A DNA stretch of 64,000 nt, from NCBI RefSeq assembly GCF_002210105.1, contig NZ_AQQU01000002.1, positions 248,001 to 312,000 of the forward strand, read 5' to 3'. Positions 36,136 to 44,849 of the stretch are shown here, piece by piece. Below the pieces are notes generated by a model, which ran no database searches, was not told the DNA's origin, and saw only the letters and a program-made list of their open reading frames with translations. Position 1 is the stretch's first letter. The number at the start of each line of letters is the position of its first letter. Source of the DNA: Oceanicola sp. 22II-s10i (GTDB lineage: Bacteria > Pseudomonadota > Alphaproteobacteria > Rhodobacterales > Rhodobacteraceae). A program made the position numbers and the translations under genes.

Positions 36136-36624
36136 TCAGTCCTCGTGCCGCTCGGCGCGACGTTCCAGAAGCTTGAACAACCTCAGCACGGTCAGCGCCA
36201 GCAGCGTCGCGAGGCAGGCGAGGCCGATGTTGCCGAGGCCGGTCGCCACGCCGATCGCGCCCGCCAGCCACATGCCCGCGCCGGTCGTCAGCCCCTTCAC
36301 GTCGCCGCCACGGGTAAAGATCGTCCCGGCGGCAAGGAAGGCGACGCCCGCCGTCACCGCCTCGATCACGCGGATCGGGTCCTTGCGGATACTGTCGTCA
36401 TCGGCCAGCGGCGAGGCCATCAGTCCCAGCGTGATCAGCGCGAAGAGGCAGGCGGCGAGCGAGATCATCATGTGCGTCCGCAGCCCCGCCTCCTTGCGCA
36501 CCGCCTCGCGTTCCCAGCCGAGCAGGCCGCCCAGCAGGATCGCGATGGCCAGCCGCAAGGTGACGTGCAGCCAGTTCAGGCCCGGCACCGGACTGGCGAG
36601 GAATTCTTCGAAGAAACCGGTCAT
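36136..36624 (-). CDS. MgtC/SapB family membrane protein
   Basis: A 162-residue protein with about five transmembrane helices. LAIAILLGGLLGWEREAVRK and EAGLRTHMMISLAACLFAL are the MgtC signature, followed by AGVAFLAAGTIFTRGGDVKG and LTTGAGMWLAGAIGVATGLG. MgtC proteins modulate F1Fo-ATPase or Mg2+ homeostasis in low-Mg2+ or host conditions; the short form here lacks the C-terminal ACT-like domain. The start at 36624 has an AGGGAG site. Confidence 0.9.
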   Translation of the reverse strand: MTGFFEEFLASPVPGLNWLHVTLRLAIAILLGGLLGWEREAVRKEAGLRTHMMISLAACLFALITLGLMASPLADDDSIRKDPIRVIEAVTAGVAFLAAGTIFTRGGDVKGLTTGAGMWLAGAIGVATGLGNIGLACLATLLALTVLRLFKLLERRAERHED

Positions 36625-36692
36625 TGTCTGCTCCCTGACATCTGAAACGCGGAAGGGCGGCGCTGGTTTCACGGGGCAGGGGATGTTGCACC

Positions 36693-37601
36693 ATGGGTGA
36701 ATGGCTCGCCTCGCTCGACGGGACCGAGGCCGGGGCGGCGCTGGCGCCGTTCCTCGCGCTGACGGCGGCCTTCCTGCACGCAGTCTTCGGCGCGCTGCAG
36801 AAGGGCAAGATCGACCCCTGGCTGTCGCGCGGCGCGATCGACGTCTGGCTGGTCACGATGACCCTGCCGATGGCGCTGTTCCTGTTCCCGCTGCCCGAAG
36901 GCAACCAGTGGTGGCTTTTGCTGGGGACGCTGCCCATCCACTTCGTCTACAAGATGGGCGTCGCGCTGAGCTATTCGCGGGCGGCCTACACGGTCGTCTA
37001 CCCGGTGGTGCGCGGCACGGGCCCGGTCTTTACCGTCATGGGCGCCTACGTGATCTTCGGCGAGACCTTCACCGGCATCCAGTGGCTGGGCGTCGGCGTG
37101 CTGCTGGCGGGGATCTTCGGCCTCGCCATCTACAACCTCATCCACATCAAGGTGGCGCGCGACACGCTGGTGCCCGCGCTGTGGCTGGCGGCGGGGACGG
37201 GGGCGCTGGTGGCGGTCTACACGACCTACGACGCCTACGCGATCCGGGCGGTGCCGAACCCCTTTACCTTCCTCGCGTGGTTCTATGTCATCGCGGGGCT
37301 CGACTTTCCCTTTATCGCGGCGGCGCGCTGGCGGCGGATGGCACCCGCCGCGCGGCCGCCGATCCGGGATCTGGCCCGCGTGGGGTTCATGGGGGCGATC
37401 GTCGCATATGGCTCATTCGGGCTTGTCATGCTGGCCACCCGACTGGACAAGGTGGGTGAGGCCGCGGTGCTAAGGGAAACCTCGCCGGTCTTCGCCGCGC
37501 TGATCGGCTGGCTGGTGTTGAAGGAAACCGTGGGGCCGCGTCGGATCGCGCTGATGACGCTGATCGCCGCCGGTGCCGTGGTCGTGGAATTCGGAGGATG
37601 A
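36693..37601 (+). CDS. EamA/DMT-family transporter
   Basis: A 302-residue permease with ten predicted transmembrane helices in two EamA repeats (ALTAAFLHAVFGALQKGKID; VGFMGAIVAYGSFGLVMLAT). Typical members export amino acids or other small metabolites. YTVVYPVVRGTGPVFTVMGA is family-typical. Its stop overlaps the start of yciB by ATGA, so the two are coupled. Substrate is unknown. Confidence 0.9.
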   Translation: MGEWLASLDGTEAGAALAPFLALTAAFLHAVFGALQKGKIDPWLSRGAIDVWLVTMTLPMALFLFPLPEGNQWWLLLGTLPIHFVYKMGVALSYSRAAYTVVYPVVRGTGPVFTVMGAYVIFGETFTGIQWLGVGVLLAGIFGLAIYNLIHIKVARDTLVPALWLAAGTGALVAVYTTYDAYAIRAVPNPFTFLAWFYVIAGLDFPFIAAARWRRMAPAARPPIRDLARVGFMGAIVAYGSFGLVMLATRLDKVGEAAVLRETSPVFAALIGWLVLKETVGPRRIALMTLIAAGAVVVEFGG

Positions 37602-38209
37602 ACGGACAGATGGACGAGAAGAAACCGGCAGGCTGGGTGAAACCCGCCCTCGAACTGGGCCCGATCGCGGCCTTCTTCGTCGCTTACCTGCTGATCAAGG
37701 ACCGGACCTTCACCATCGGCGGGCGCGAGTACGAGGGCTTCATCCTCGTCACCGCCGGGTTCATCCCGCTGATCCTGCTGTCGACATGGCTGCTGTGGCG
37801 GATCACCGGCAAGCTGTCGCGGATGCAGATCGTGACGGCGGTGCTGATCACCGTCTTCGGCGGGCTGTCCGTCTGGCTGAACGACGACCGCTTCTTCAAG
37901 ATGAAGCCGACGCTGATCTATCTGATGTTCGGCACCGCGCTCGGCATCGGGCTGCTCAGGGGCGAAAGCTGGCTGCAGCAGGTGATGGAGGAAGCGATCC
38001 CGCTGGATCACGACGGCTGGATGAAGCTGACCCGCAGGCTGTGTGCCTTCTTCTTCGCGCTGGCCGTCGCGAACGAGGTCGTGTGGCGGACACAGAGCAC
38101 CGAGACTTGGGTCTGGTTCAAGACCTTCGGCCTGACGGCGGCGATGTTCGGGTTCTTCATGACGCAGGGCAAGCTGTTCAAGGACCACGGCGAGGCGGAC
38201 GAGAAGTAG
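37598..38209 (+). CDS. yciB: inner-membrane-spanning protein YciB (septation protein IspZ-like)
   Basis: A 203-residue membrane protein with five predicted transmembrane helices. LELGPIAAFFVAYLLIKDRT, then TVFGGLSVWLNDDRFFKMKP and LRLCAFFFALAVANEVVWRT-like blocks fit the YciB family, needed for envelope integrity and septum-linked cell-wall synthesis. The ATG at 37598 overlaps the EamA stop; an internal ATG (MDEKK) lies four codons later. Cytoplasmic and periplasmic tails are short. Confidence 0.92.
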   Translation: MNGQMDEKKPAGWVKPALELGPIAAFFVAYLLIKDRTFTIGGREYEGFILVTAGFIPLILLSTWLLWRITGKLSRMQIVTAVLITVFGGLSVWLNDDRFFKMKPTLIYLMFGTALGIGLLRGESWLQQVMEEAIPLDHDGWMKLTRRLCAFFFALAVANEVVWRTQSTETWVWFKTFGLTAAMFGFFMTQGKLFKDHGEADEK

Positions 38210-38221
38210 CGTCCGCGCGGA

Positions 38222-40321
38222 TCAGCTCGCCAGCCGGACAGGCATCCGGTCCGCCGTCCGTGACGGCAGCACCGGTGCACCGGACCGGGCCAGCACGCCG
38301 CCGCTGACGAAGGGTAGTGCGGTCGCGCCGTAGACGCGCTCCGCGGGACCGGTGGCCATGATCCGCTGCAGTCCCGGAAACAGGTCGAAGAGCTCCGCCT
38401 TGGCCGCGCGGTCCAGCCCTTTGAGCGCGTGGCGGCCGGGATAGAGGCTTTCCCCGATCGCCCCGTTCGCCACGATCAGGCAGTGCTGCGGCAGCAGCAG
38501 GTGATGGTAGCTGACATGCCGCCGTCCGCGCGCCCGGCGCACGCGCCCGTCGCCGCTGCGTTCCAGATGCACCGCGCGTGCAAGCGTGGCGCCGTCCTGG
38601 CCGGGCAGATACATCCCGTGCTGAGGCGACACCAGCAGATCGCCACGGTTGCCAAGCACACCGTCGCGGAACCGGATCGGCAGCAGGTCGGGCCGTGCCA
38701 TCAGCTCCTCCGGCCCGAGGTGCCGCACCCCCGCCCACAGGACCGGCTGCGGGCCGCGGTCGAAGGTGCTCACTATATCGCCGGGACGCAATGTTTCGAT
38801 GGGGACCTCGCCCGAAGGCGTCATGATCCGTGTCCCGGACAGGTAGCACGGCACACCCATCGACTGGAGCTCGGCCATGCTGTCGGCCTGTGCCGGGCTG
38901 ACACCGTAGAGCGTGACGCTCTCGCCGCGCGGAAAGGTCAGGACGGCATTGCCGGAGCCGTCGTTGCTGACCACGGCGTCCCAGATCTTGGCCTGCTGGT
39001 TGTCGTCGGCCAGCAGGCCCGTGATGTCGAGCTGATCGTTGGTGAAGCCGTCGAGGTCGGCGTCGCCCATGTCGAAATCGGTGATCGTGTCCTGACCGTC
39101 GCCCGCCGACACCCGGAAGACGTCGTTCCCGGTTCCGCCGGACAGGCTGTCGTTGCCCGTACCGCCACTGATCGTGTCGACGCCATCGCCGCCCTGGATC
39201 GTGTCGTTGCCGTCGCCCCCGGAAAGCGAGTCGTTGCCACTGCCGCCGTCGATGCTGTCGTTGCCGCCCTCGGCATAGATCGAGTCGTTGTCGTTGCCGC
39301 CCAGAACGGTGTCCTGACCGTCCCCGGCATAGATCTCGTCGTTGCCGTCGCCGCCTGACAGGTAGTTGTTGTAGTTGTAGCTGTTGATCCCGGCGACATC
39401 GTCGATGGTGTCGTTGCCTGCGCCGCCATCCACACTGTCGGCGCCCTCGCCGTAGTAGATGAGGTCGTTGCCGTCGCCACCCGTGATGGAATCGTTGCCT
39501 AGCCCGCCATAGATCGTATCGGCCCCGCTGGAGCCGTCGATCCGGTCGTCGCCGTCGCCACCGTCGATGTAGTCGTCGCCGGTCGATTCCCAGATCGTGT
39601 CGTTGCCGGCCCCGCCGTAGATCGTGTCGTTGCCCGCGTCGCCGCCGATCAGGTCGTTGCCGTCGCCGCCGGTGACGCTGTCGTTGCCGCCGCCGGCCCA
39701 GATCGTGTCGGCCCCTTCGCCACCATCCAGCGTGTCGTTGCCCGCGTCTCCGCCGATCAGGTCATCGCCACTGCCGCCCGAGACCGAGTCATCGCCGTTC
39801 GTCGCCCAGACAGTGTCGTTGCCCGCCCCCGCGTGGATCGAGTCGTTGTAGTTGCCGCCAGAGAGGTTGTTGGCGACGTCGGGATCATAGGTCTGGCTGT
39901 ATAGATCCGAATATCTCGGGTCGTTGCTGGTGGTGACCGCCGTCAGTCCGGTGACCTGCCACATCACCCCCGGTTCGATAAGGCTGTCGGTCACCGCACC
40001 GACGAGGGCACCGCCGATATAAACCGTGTAGACATGGACGACGGTTCCGTTCCCGTCGTTGAGCGTGATGACCTCGCCCAGGTAGCTTTCGCCGCTCGCG
40101 ACGGTGCTGCCGGTGTAGTCCGTAACAACCGTGGCCTGTGACGGGTCCACGCCGTTGCCGTGCCAGACACCTTCGGTATCCGTAACGCTGAAATGCAGGG
40201 CGTCGAAGGCATAGTCCCAGTCAGGATCGAGCGTGACAAAGCTGCCGACGGACACACTTGATCCGCCGCCGTCGATGATGAACGACGAAATCGAGAAACC
40301 GTAAAGGTTTGTCGTTGCCAT
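38222..40321 (-). CDS. RTX-repeat exoprotein with Hint_2 domain
   Basis: A 699-residue protein. Residues 153-405 hold about two dozen nonapeptide RTX motifs (GGxGxDxUx, e.g. GGAGNDTIYGG, GGDGNDLIGG), which bind Ca2+ and mark type I secretion substrates. From C492 there is a Hint_2 domain: CYLSGTRIMTPSGEVPIETL, GDIVSTFDRGPQPV, HGMYLPGQDGATL, LLLPQHCLIVANGAIGESL. The N-terminal 140 residues are an unidentified beta-rich part. Proteins of this kind are abundant in Rhodobacteraceae. No T1SS genes are next to it. It is preceded by a good promoter at 40382-40409. Confidence 0.85.
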   Translation of the reverse strand: MATTNLYGFSISSFIIDGGGSSVSVGSFVTLDPDWDYAFDALHFSVTDTEGVWHGNGVDPSQATVVTDYTGSTVASGESYLGEVITLNDGNGTVVHVYTVYIGGALVGAVTDSLIEPGVMWQVTGLTAVTTSNDPRYSDLYSQTYDPDVANNLSGGNYNDSIHAGAGNDTVWATNGDDSVSGGSGDDLIGGDAGNDTLDGGEGADTIWAGGGNDSVTGGDGNDLIGGDAGNDTIYGGAGNDTIWESTGDDYIDGGDGDDRIDGSSGADTIYGGLGNDSITGGDGNDLIYYGEGADSVDGGAGNDTIDDVAGINSYNYNNYLSGGDGNDEIYAGDGQDTVLGGNDNDSIYAEGGNDSIDGGSGNDSLSGGDGNDTIQGGDGVDTISGGTGNDSLSGGTGNDVFRVSAGDGQDTITDFDMGDADLDGFTNDQLDITGLLADDNQQAKIWDAVVSNDGSGNAVLTFPRGESVTLYGVSPAQADSMAELQSMGVPCYLSGTRIMTPSGEVPIETLRPGDIVSTFDRGPQPVLWAGVRHLGPEELMARPDLLPIRFRDGVLGNRGDLLVSPQHGMYLPGQDGATLARAVHLERSGDGRVRRARGRRHVSYHHLLLPQHCLIVANGAIGESLYPGRHALKGLDRAAKAELFDLFPGLQRIMATGPAERVYGATALPFVSGGVLARSGAPVLPSRTADRMPVRLAS

Positions 40322-40365
40322 CTGCCCCGCAATCCGGGTGCATGGCCCGGACCTTTTTACCGCTC

Positions 40366-40409
40366 GTATTCTTTGACACGAATACTAGCACATCGGGAAA
40401 TTTGCGCAA
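40366..40409 (-). promoter_or_regulatory. promoter and dyad of the RTX-Hint gene
   Basis: Minus strand: -35 TTGCGC (40404-40409), 16-bp spacer, -10 TAGTAT (40382-40387). The -10 overlaps a perfect inverted repeat, GTATTC (40366-40371) and GAATAC (40380-40385). The sequence is locally AT-rich. The dyad overlapping the -10 suggests repression, but the regulator is unknown. Confidence 0.55.
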
Positions 40410-40499
40410 AAGATCAATGCAGTAAGGTGAGTATTTAGTTAATCTGCAACTTGCGGTTGACGTGCGGGTCAGGTGGCTGGCCAGGGTGCGGCGAAGGGC

Positions 40500-41207
40500 T
40501 CAGCCCTTCTGGCCGAAGAGCATCTTCTGCGACTCCTTGCTGCGCGGGCCGGAGTTGCGCAGGTCGATATGCAGGTTGCGCCCCTTGTCCACCGCCGGAC
40601 GCGCGGCGACGGTGTCCAGCCAGCGTTGCAGGTTGGGCTTTTCCGACAGGTCCTGTTCCTGCTTTTCCCACAGGCTGGCCCAGGGAAAGATCGCCATGTC
40701 GGCGATGGAATAGAAATCACCCGCGACGAATTCGTTGTCCTTCAACTGGGTGTCCAGCACGCGGTACAGGCGGCTGACCTCGTTGCGGTAGCGGTCCTTG
40801 GCGTAGGGCAGGTCGTTCGGCGGATCCATGGTGGGCGCGTAGGCGAGGAAGTGATGCGCCTGTCCCGCCATCGGGCCGAGGCCCCCCATCTGCCACATCA
40901 GCCACTGGTCCACGGCGATCCGGTCCCGCTGGGTCGGGCCGCAGAACTTTCCGGTCTTGCGGGCAAGATATTGCAGGATCGCGCCGCTTTCGAAGATGGA
41001 CACGGGCGCGCCGTCCGGCCCCTCCGGATCAACTATCGCGGGCATGCGGTTGTTGGGCGAGATCGCCAGAAACTCGGGCGTGAACTGTTCGCCCTTGCCG
41101 ATGTTCACGAGGTGGACGTTGTAGGGCAGCTCCATCTCTTCCAGCGCGATGGAAATCTTCCAGCCGTTCGGGGTCGGCCAGTAGTAGAGATCAATGGGAT
41201 CGGGCAT
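40500..41207 (-). CDS. glutathione S-transferase family protein (YghU/YfcG-like)
   Basis: A 235-residue protein with an N-terminal thioredoxin-fold domain, YYWPTPNGWKISIALEEMEL, in which TPNG replaces the usual Tyr/Ser/Cys active site, as in the Nu-class GSTs YghU and YfcG that act as disulfide-bond oxidoreductases with two bound GSH. PNNRMPAIVDPEG and FESGAILQYLARK bind glutathione; the C-terminal helical domain follows (VAGDFYSIADMAIFPWASLW). It is likely a GSH-dependent disulfide reductase, although this is inferred from the motif. Confidence 0.9.
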   Translation of the reverse strand: MPDPIDLYYWPTPNGWKISIALEEMELPYNVHLVNIGKGEQFTPEFLAISPNNRMPAIVDPEGPDGAPVSIFESGAILQYLARKTGKFCGPTQRDRIAVDQWLMWQMGGLGPMAGQAHHFLAYAPTMDPPNDLPYAKDRYRNEVSRLYRVLDTQLKDNEFVAGDFYSIADMAIFPWASLWEKQEQDLSEKPNLQRWLDTVAARPAVDKGRNLHIDLRNSGPRSKESQKMLFGQKG

Positions 41208-41231
41208 GCGGGCCTCCTGTTGCTGCCCGCA

Positions 41232-42137
41232 TCATGAGGCATGGGCGGCCGATGGTATAGCCCGTCCCGGCGCGGGCCAGATATGCAGCGGCTGCGGGTC
41301 CGTCTCCGGGGTTCCGACCGGCCCGAGTGCGGCCAGCGGCAGCGGGGTCTCGGCGCTCAGCAGGGCGCGGTAAAGGTCGAAGAGGCCGGGGCGCAGATAG
41401 CTGGACCAGTGACAGCTGCGGCGGCTGCGCGGGGCGACCGGATGGCCGAGACGGGCGAGCGCGCCGAGCGTGACGTCATCGTCGATCCGCAGGGTGCGGC
41501 CACCGGGTATGCCCTCGGCCGTGACCACGGGTGTGGCGGGCAGGGCGGCACGCAGAAGCTGTTCGTAAAGGCGGTTCTCGCTCGACGCTACGGTGACGAC
41601 ACCCGCACTGCGCCCCGCCTCGGAGGCCAACGCGGCGCTCGCGAGGTCCAGCCGTTCGGCCGGTGTCAGCAACAGCGTCCGGTCCACCGCGCCGCGGGCG
41701 AGGTGGGGCAGCGCCGACAGCGCCACCCGCGCCCCCAGCGAATGCGCGATCAGCCGGACCGGCCGCTCAGGGGCCACGCGCCGCAGCTCCGCGATCAGTC
41801 GCGCCAGCGCCAGCCCGGCACGGCCCGCCTCGGTATAGGCCTGCCAGATCGTCCCGCGCGCCTGCCAGCCGAACGCGATGCCAAGCGCGCCGTCGCCGGT
41901 CAGTCCAAGCGCGCGCGGCCAGCTTGCCGCCTTCCAGCAGGGATGCCGGTCGTGATCCGACAGGATGTGCCGGTGCGGGCAGTGCCTGGGATCGCCCGGC
42001 GCGAAGGTGAAGCCGTGGATCATGATGACCACCGGCCCGGTGCCGCGGGCGGTGCGGGCGAGGCCGGGCAGGGCGGGCTGGCCGGTGTCGTGCCACGTCA
42101 GCCCCTGCGGCCCCGCGTCGATCCTGACAAGTCCCAT
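41232..42137 (-). CDS. alpha/beta hydrolase
   Basis: A 301-residue cytoplasmic hydrolase. The oxyanion-hole strand is VVIMIHGFTFAPGD and the nucleophile elbow is LIAHSLGARVALSAL. Acid and His partners are likely in the DDDVTLGALARLGHPVAP and CHWSSYLRPG regions. The N-terminal reading frame extends to 42224, but ATG 42137 (MGLVRIDAGPQGL) is more plausible. A lipid esterase or thioesterase function is possible, without clear evidence. It ends 25 bp before the GST gene, in the same direction. Confidence 0.8.
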   Translation of the reverse strand: MGLVRIDAGPQGLTWHDTGQPALPGLARTARGTGPVVIMIHGFTFAPGDPRHCPHRHILSDHDRHPCWKAASWPRALGLTGDGALGIAFGWQARGTIWQAYTEAGRAGLALARLIAELRRVAPERPVRLIAHSLGARVALSALPHLARGAVDRTLLLTPAERLDLASAALASEAGRSAGVVTVASSENRLYEQLLRAALPATPVVTAEGIPGGRTLRIDDDVTLGALARLGHPVAPRSRRSCHWSSYLRPGLFDLYRALLSAETPLPLAALGPVGTPETDPQPLHIWPAPGRAIPSAAHAS

Positions 42138-42288
42138 CCCCGGCCCCCGTGGCGAGATGCTGCATCTGGTGGCGGGATATGCTGCGCCTGCAAAATCTGG
42201 ATAACGCTGTGGTGACAGAACCATGACGGCGGCGGGGCTGCGGCAAAATGGTCTTGACGTGGCGGACGGGCCGTCTTACCCCCGCTGC

Positions 42289-42340
42289 CGTGGCGATTTG
42301 TTACCGGATTGCGGGCCACGTTAAACATGCCGCTAAAGAG
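42289..42340 (+). ncRNA. SAM-II riboswitch
   Basis: The sequence CGTGGCGATTTG starts at 42289 and continues with CCGGATTGCGGGCCACG, TTAAACA and GCTAAAG, ending about 42338. These are the conserved blocks of the SAM-II (metA) pseudoknot class: CGTGG pairs with CCACG, and the downstream GCTAAAG closes the pseudoknot. It is directly before metZ, the classic alphaproteobacterial target. A likely promoter, -35 TTGACG (42254-42259) with -10 near 42277, lies upstream. Confidence 0.95.
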
Positions 42341-42353
42341 GTCATCGAACGGG

Positions 42354-42389
42354 ACCCCCATTCGCGTGACCTGCGTCTGGGGGTTTTTT
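42354..42389 (+). terminator. intrinsic terminator of the SAM-II leader
   Basis: ACCCCCA (42354-42360) pairs with TGGGGGT (42378-42384), followed by a T-run to 42389. It lies between the riboswitch and the metZ start, so S-adenosylmethionine binding presumably promotes termination and lowers methionine biosynthesis when SAM is abundant. No antiterminator pairing is clear to me. Confidence 0.85.
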
Positions 42390-42415
42390 GTTGGCCCGAG
42401 GGCCAGGAGGCTGAG

Positions 42416-43597
42416 ATGAGCAAGGACTGGAAAAAGCGCACGACACTGGTGCACGGCGGATCGCGCCGCTCGCAGTATGGCGAGATGAGCGAGGCGATCT
42501 TCCTGACGCAGGGCTTCGTCTACGACAGCGCCGAGGCGGCCGAGCAGCGGTTCATCAAGTCGGGCGACGACGAGTTCATCTATGCCCGCTACGGCAACCC
42601 GACCGTGCGCATGTTCGAGGACCGGATGTCGGCCATCACCGGTTACGAGGACGGGTTCGCCTGCGCCTCGGGCATGGCGGCGGTGAACGGTGCGCTGATG
42701 GCGCTGCTCAAGGCGGGCGACCACGTTGTGTCGGCGCGCGCGCTCTTCGGCTCCTGCCTCTACGTGCTGGAAGAGGTGCTGGCCCGCTTCGGGGTGGAGA
42801 TCACGCTGGTCGACGGCACCGACCGCGCCGCGTGGGAGGCCGCGATCCGGCCCGACACGCGGCTGGTGTTCCTCGAAACCATGTCGAACCCGACGCTCGA
42901 GGTGGTGGACCTGAAATTCGTCTGCGACCTGGCCCACGAGCACGGGGCGCTGGTTGTGGCCGACGATGCGATGTCGACGCCGATCTTCTCCTACTCGAAA
43001 GCCTGCGGGGCCGATCTCTGCGTGTTCTCGACCACCAAGCACGTGGACGGGCAGGGGCGGATGCTGGGCGGTATCATCTGCGGCTCGCGCGAGCTGGTGC
43101 GCGGCCCGATCGAAAGCTACCTCAAGCACACCGGCGGCGCGATGAACCCCTTCACCGCGTGGGTGCATCTGAAATCGCTCGACACGCTCGACCTCCGCGT
43201 CCGGGCGCAGGCGGCGTCGGCCATGCAGATCGCCGAGGCGCTGGAGGGGCATCCCAAGATCGAGGGCGTGCGCTATCCGCAGCTGCCCTCGCATCCGCAG
43301 CACAAGGTGGCGATGGCGCAGTCGCCGTCGGGCGGCACGGTCATCGCCTTCGACGTGAAGGGCGGCAAGGAGGCGTGCTTTACCTTCCTGAACGCGCTGG
43401 AGGTTCTGAAGATCTCCAACAACTTCGCGGATTCGAAAAGCATCGTGACCCATCCCGCCACCACCACGCACCAGCGGCTGCCCGACGAACAGAAGGTGAC
43501 GCTGAACATCGGGCCGGGACTGGTCCGGCTGTCGGTGGGGCTGGAAGACCCCGAGGATCTGATCGCGGATCTGATGCAGGCGCTCGACCGGATTTAG
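42416..43597 (+). CDS. metZ: O-succinylhomoserine sulfhydrylase
   Basis: A 393-residue PLP-dependent Cys/Met-metabolism enzyme that forms homocysteine from O-succinyl- or O-acetyl-homoserine and sulfide. The PLP lysine is K208 in VFSTTKHVDGQGRML; YARYGNPTVRMFEDRM, ACASGMAAVNGALMALLKAG and HPATTTHQRLP are conserved. Start has AGGAGG. Control by the SAM-II riboswitch confirms a methionine role. It is followed by folE2 after a 102-bp gap with a dyad. Confidence 0.95.
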   Translation: MSKDWKKRTTLVHGGSRRSQYGEMSEAIFLTQGFVYDSAEAAEQRFIKSGDDEFIYARYGNPTVRMFEDRMSAITGYEDGFACASGMAAVNGALMALLKAGDHVVSARALFGSCLYVLEEVLARFGVEITLVDGTDRAAWEAAIRPDTRLVFLETMSNPTLEVVDLKFVCDLAHEHGALVVADDAMSTPIFSYSKACGADLCVFSTTKHVDGQGRMLGGIICGSRELVRGPIESYLKHTGGAMNPFTAWVHLKSLDTLDLRVRAQAASAMQIAEALEGHPKIEGVRYPQLPSHPQHKVAMAQSPSGGTVIAFDVKGGKEACFTFLNALEVLKISNNFADSKSIVTHPATTTHQRLPDEQKVTLNIGPGLVRLSVGLEDPEDLIADLMQALDRI

Positions 43598-43654
43598 GTG
43601 ATCCGGTCATCCATTTCTGTCGTATTGGGTTTCAGTGATGGAAAAACCCGCATC

Positions 43655-43676
43655 CCGGACCTAGATTAAGGTCCGG
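43655..43676 (+). promoter_or_regulatory. perfect dyad upstream of folE2
   Basis: CCGGACCT (43655-43662) and AGGTCCGG (43669-43676) with an AGATTA loop/spacer. It ends 24 bp before the folE2 start, and contains TAGATT (43662-43667), which could be a -10. The arrangement is that of an operator or a 5'-UTR hairpin. I see no Zur-like AT-rich palindrome, which is often found before folE2 genes. Confidence 0.5.
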
Positions 43677-43699
43677 CTCACGCGGAAAGGGGGCTGTCG

Positions 43700-44794
43700 A
43701 TGAACATTCATCCCAAGGATATGGCCCGGCGGCCCGATCGCGACGAAGCACGCGCGGCGCTGGACAAGCTGCGGGCCTGGGCCGAGACGGCGAGCGATAG
43801 CGACATCGCATCGCTGGACCCGGTGATCGCGAAACTGCTGCCGGCTCAGGGCGAATATCCCGTGATGTCGCGGGTTTATCCCGACAACTTCATCGCCGAC
43901 GACGCCTATCGCGCCACGCTGCCCGACCTGCAGAACGGCCCCGCCAGCCTGATCCGCGGCGCGCGCAGGACGCTGCAGCATGTCGGCATCTCGAACTTCC
44001 GCCTGCCGATTCGCTTCCGCACCCGGTCTGGTGGCGAGATGACGCTGGAAACCAGTGTCACCGGCAGTGTCAGCCTCGAGGCGAACAAGAAGGGCATCAA
44101 CATGTCCCGCATCATGCGGAGCTTTTATGCCCATTCGGAAAAATCCTTCTCGTTCAGCGTGATCGAGGACGCTCTTGAGGATTACAAAACCGATCTGGAA
44201 AGCCTCGACGCCCGGATCCAGATGCGGTTCTCCTACCCGGTCAAGCGCCAGTCGCTGCGGTCGGGCCTCGAGGGCTACCAGTATTACGACATCGCGCTGG
44301 AACTGGTCGAACAGGCCGGTCAGCGGCTGAAGATCATGCATCTCGACTACGTCTATTCGTCGACCTGCCCCTGTTCGCTGGAGCTCTCCGAACATGCCCG
44401 GCGCGAGCGCGGGCAACTGGCGACGCCACATTCGCAGCGCTCGGTCGCGCGGATTTCCGTCGTGGTCGAGGGCGACGAGACGCTGTGGTTCGAGGACCTG
44501 ATCGACATGGCGCGCGTCGCCGTGCCGACCGAGACGCAGGTCATGGTCAAGCGCGAGGACGAACAGGCCTTTGCCGAGCTGAACGCCGCCAACCCGATCT
44601 TTGTCGAGGACGCCGCGCGGCTCTTCTCGCAACAGCTCGAGGACGACGCACGGGTCGGCGATTTCCGTGTCGTGGCCAGCCATCAGGAAAGCCTGCACAG
44701 CCACGATGCGGTCTCGGTCGTGACCGAAGGCCCGACATTCGCGCAGGCCAGCCTCGACCCCCGGTTGTTCAGCACCCTGCATCATCCCGGCTGA
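43700..44794 (+). CDS. folE2: GTP cyclohydrolase FolE2 (type IB)
   Basis: A 364-residue GTP cyclohydrolase I of the FolE2 family, making dihydroneopterin triphosphate for folate and queuosine/pterin synthesis without strict zinc dependence. YSSTCPCSLELSEHARRERG carries the metal/catalytic Cys residues (C223, C225) and QLATPHSQRSVARISV follows. YAHSEKSFSFSVIEDALEDY is also conserved. The start (MNIHPKDMARRPDRDEARAAL) is preceded by GAAAGGGGGC. It is followed by a terminator-like hairpin before ureD. Confidence 0.95.
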   Translation: MNIHPKDMARRPDRDEARAALDKLRAWAETASDSDIASLDPVIAKLLPAQGEYPVMSRVYPDNFIADDAYRATLPDLQNGPASLIRGARRTLQHVGISNFRLPIRFRTRSGGEMTLETSVTGSVSLEANKKGINMSRIMRSFYAHSEKSFSFSVIEDALEDYKTDLESLDARIQMRFSYPVKRQSLRSGLEGYQYYDIALELVEQAGQRLKIMHLDYVYSSTCPCSLELSEHARRERGQLATPHSQRSVARISVVVEGDETLWFEDLIDMARVAVPTETQVMVKREDEQAFAELNAANPIFVEDAARLFSQQLEDDARVGDFRVVASHQESLHSHDAVSVVTEGPTFAQASLDPRLFSTLHHPG

Positions 44795-44813
44795 GTGACT
44801 GAATTCGCTCAGG

Positions 44814-44846
44814 AAACAGGCTGTCGCGATCCGCGGCGGCCTGTTT
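44814..44846 (+). terminator. terminator hairpin between folE2 and ureD
   Basis: AAACAGGC (44814-44821) pairs with GCCTGTTT (44839-44846), followed by GTTA. The hairpin ends 3 nt before the annotated ATG of ureD (44850), so it occupies the place where a ureD RBS would be, and would also terminate folE2 transcription. Confidence 0.7.
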
Positions 44847-44849
44847 GTT

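Noticed and set aside
38960-39860. Short tandem DNA repeats resembling a CRISPR or minisatellite
   Set aside because: They encode 9-residue RTX motifs with coding periodicity.
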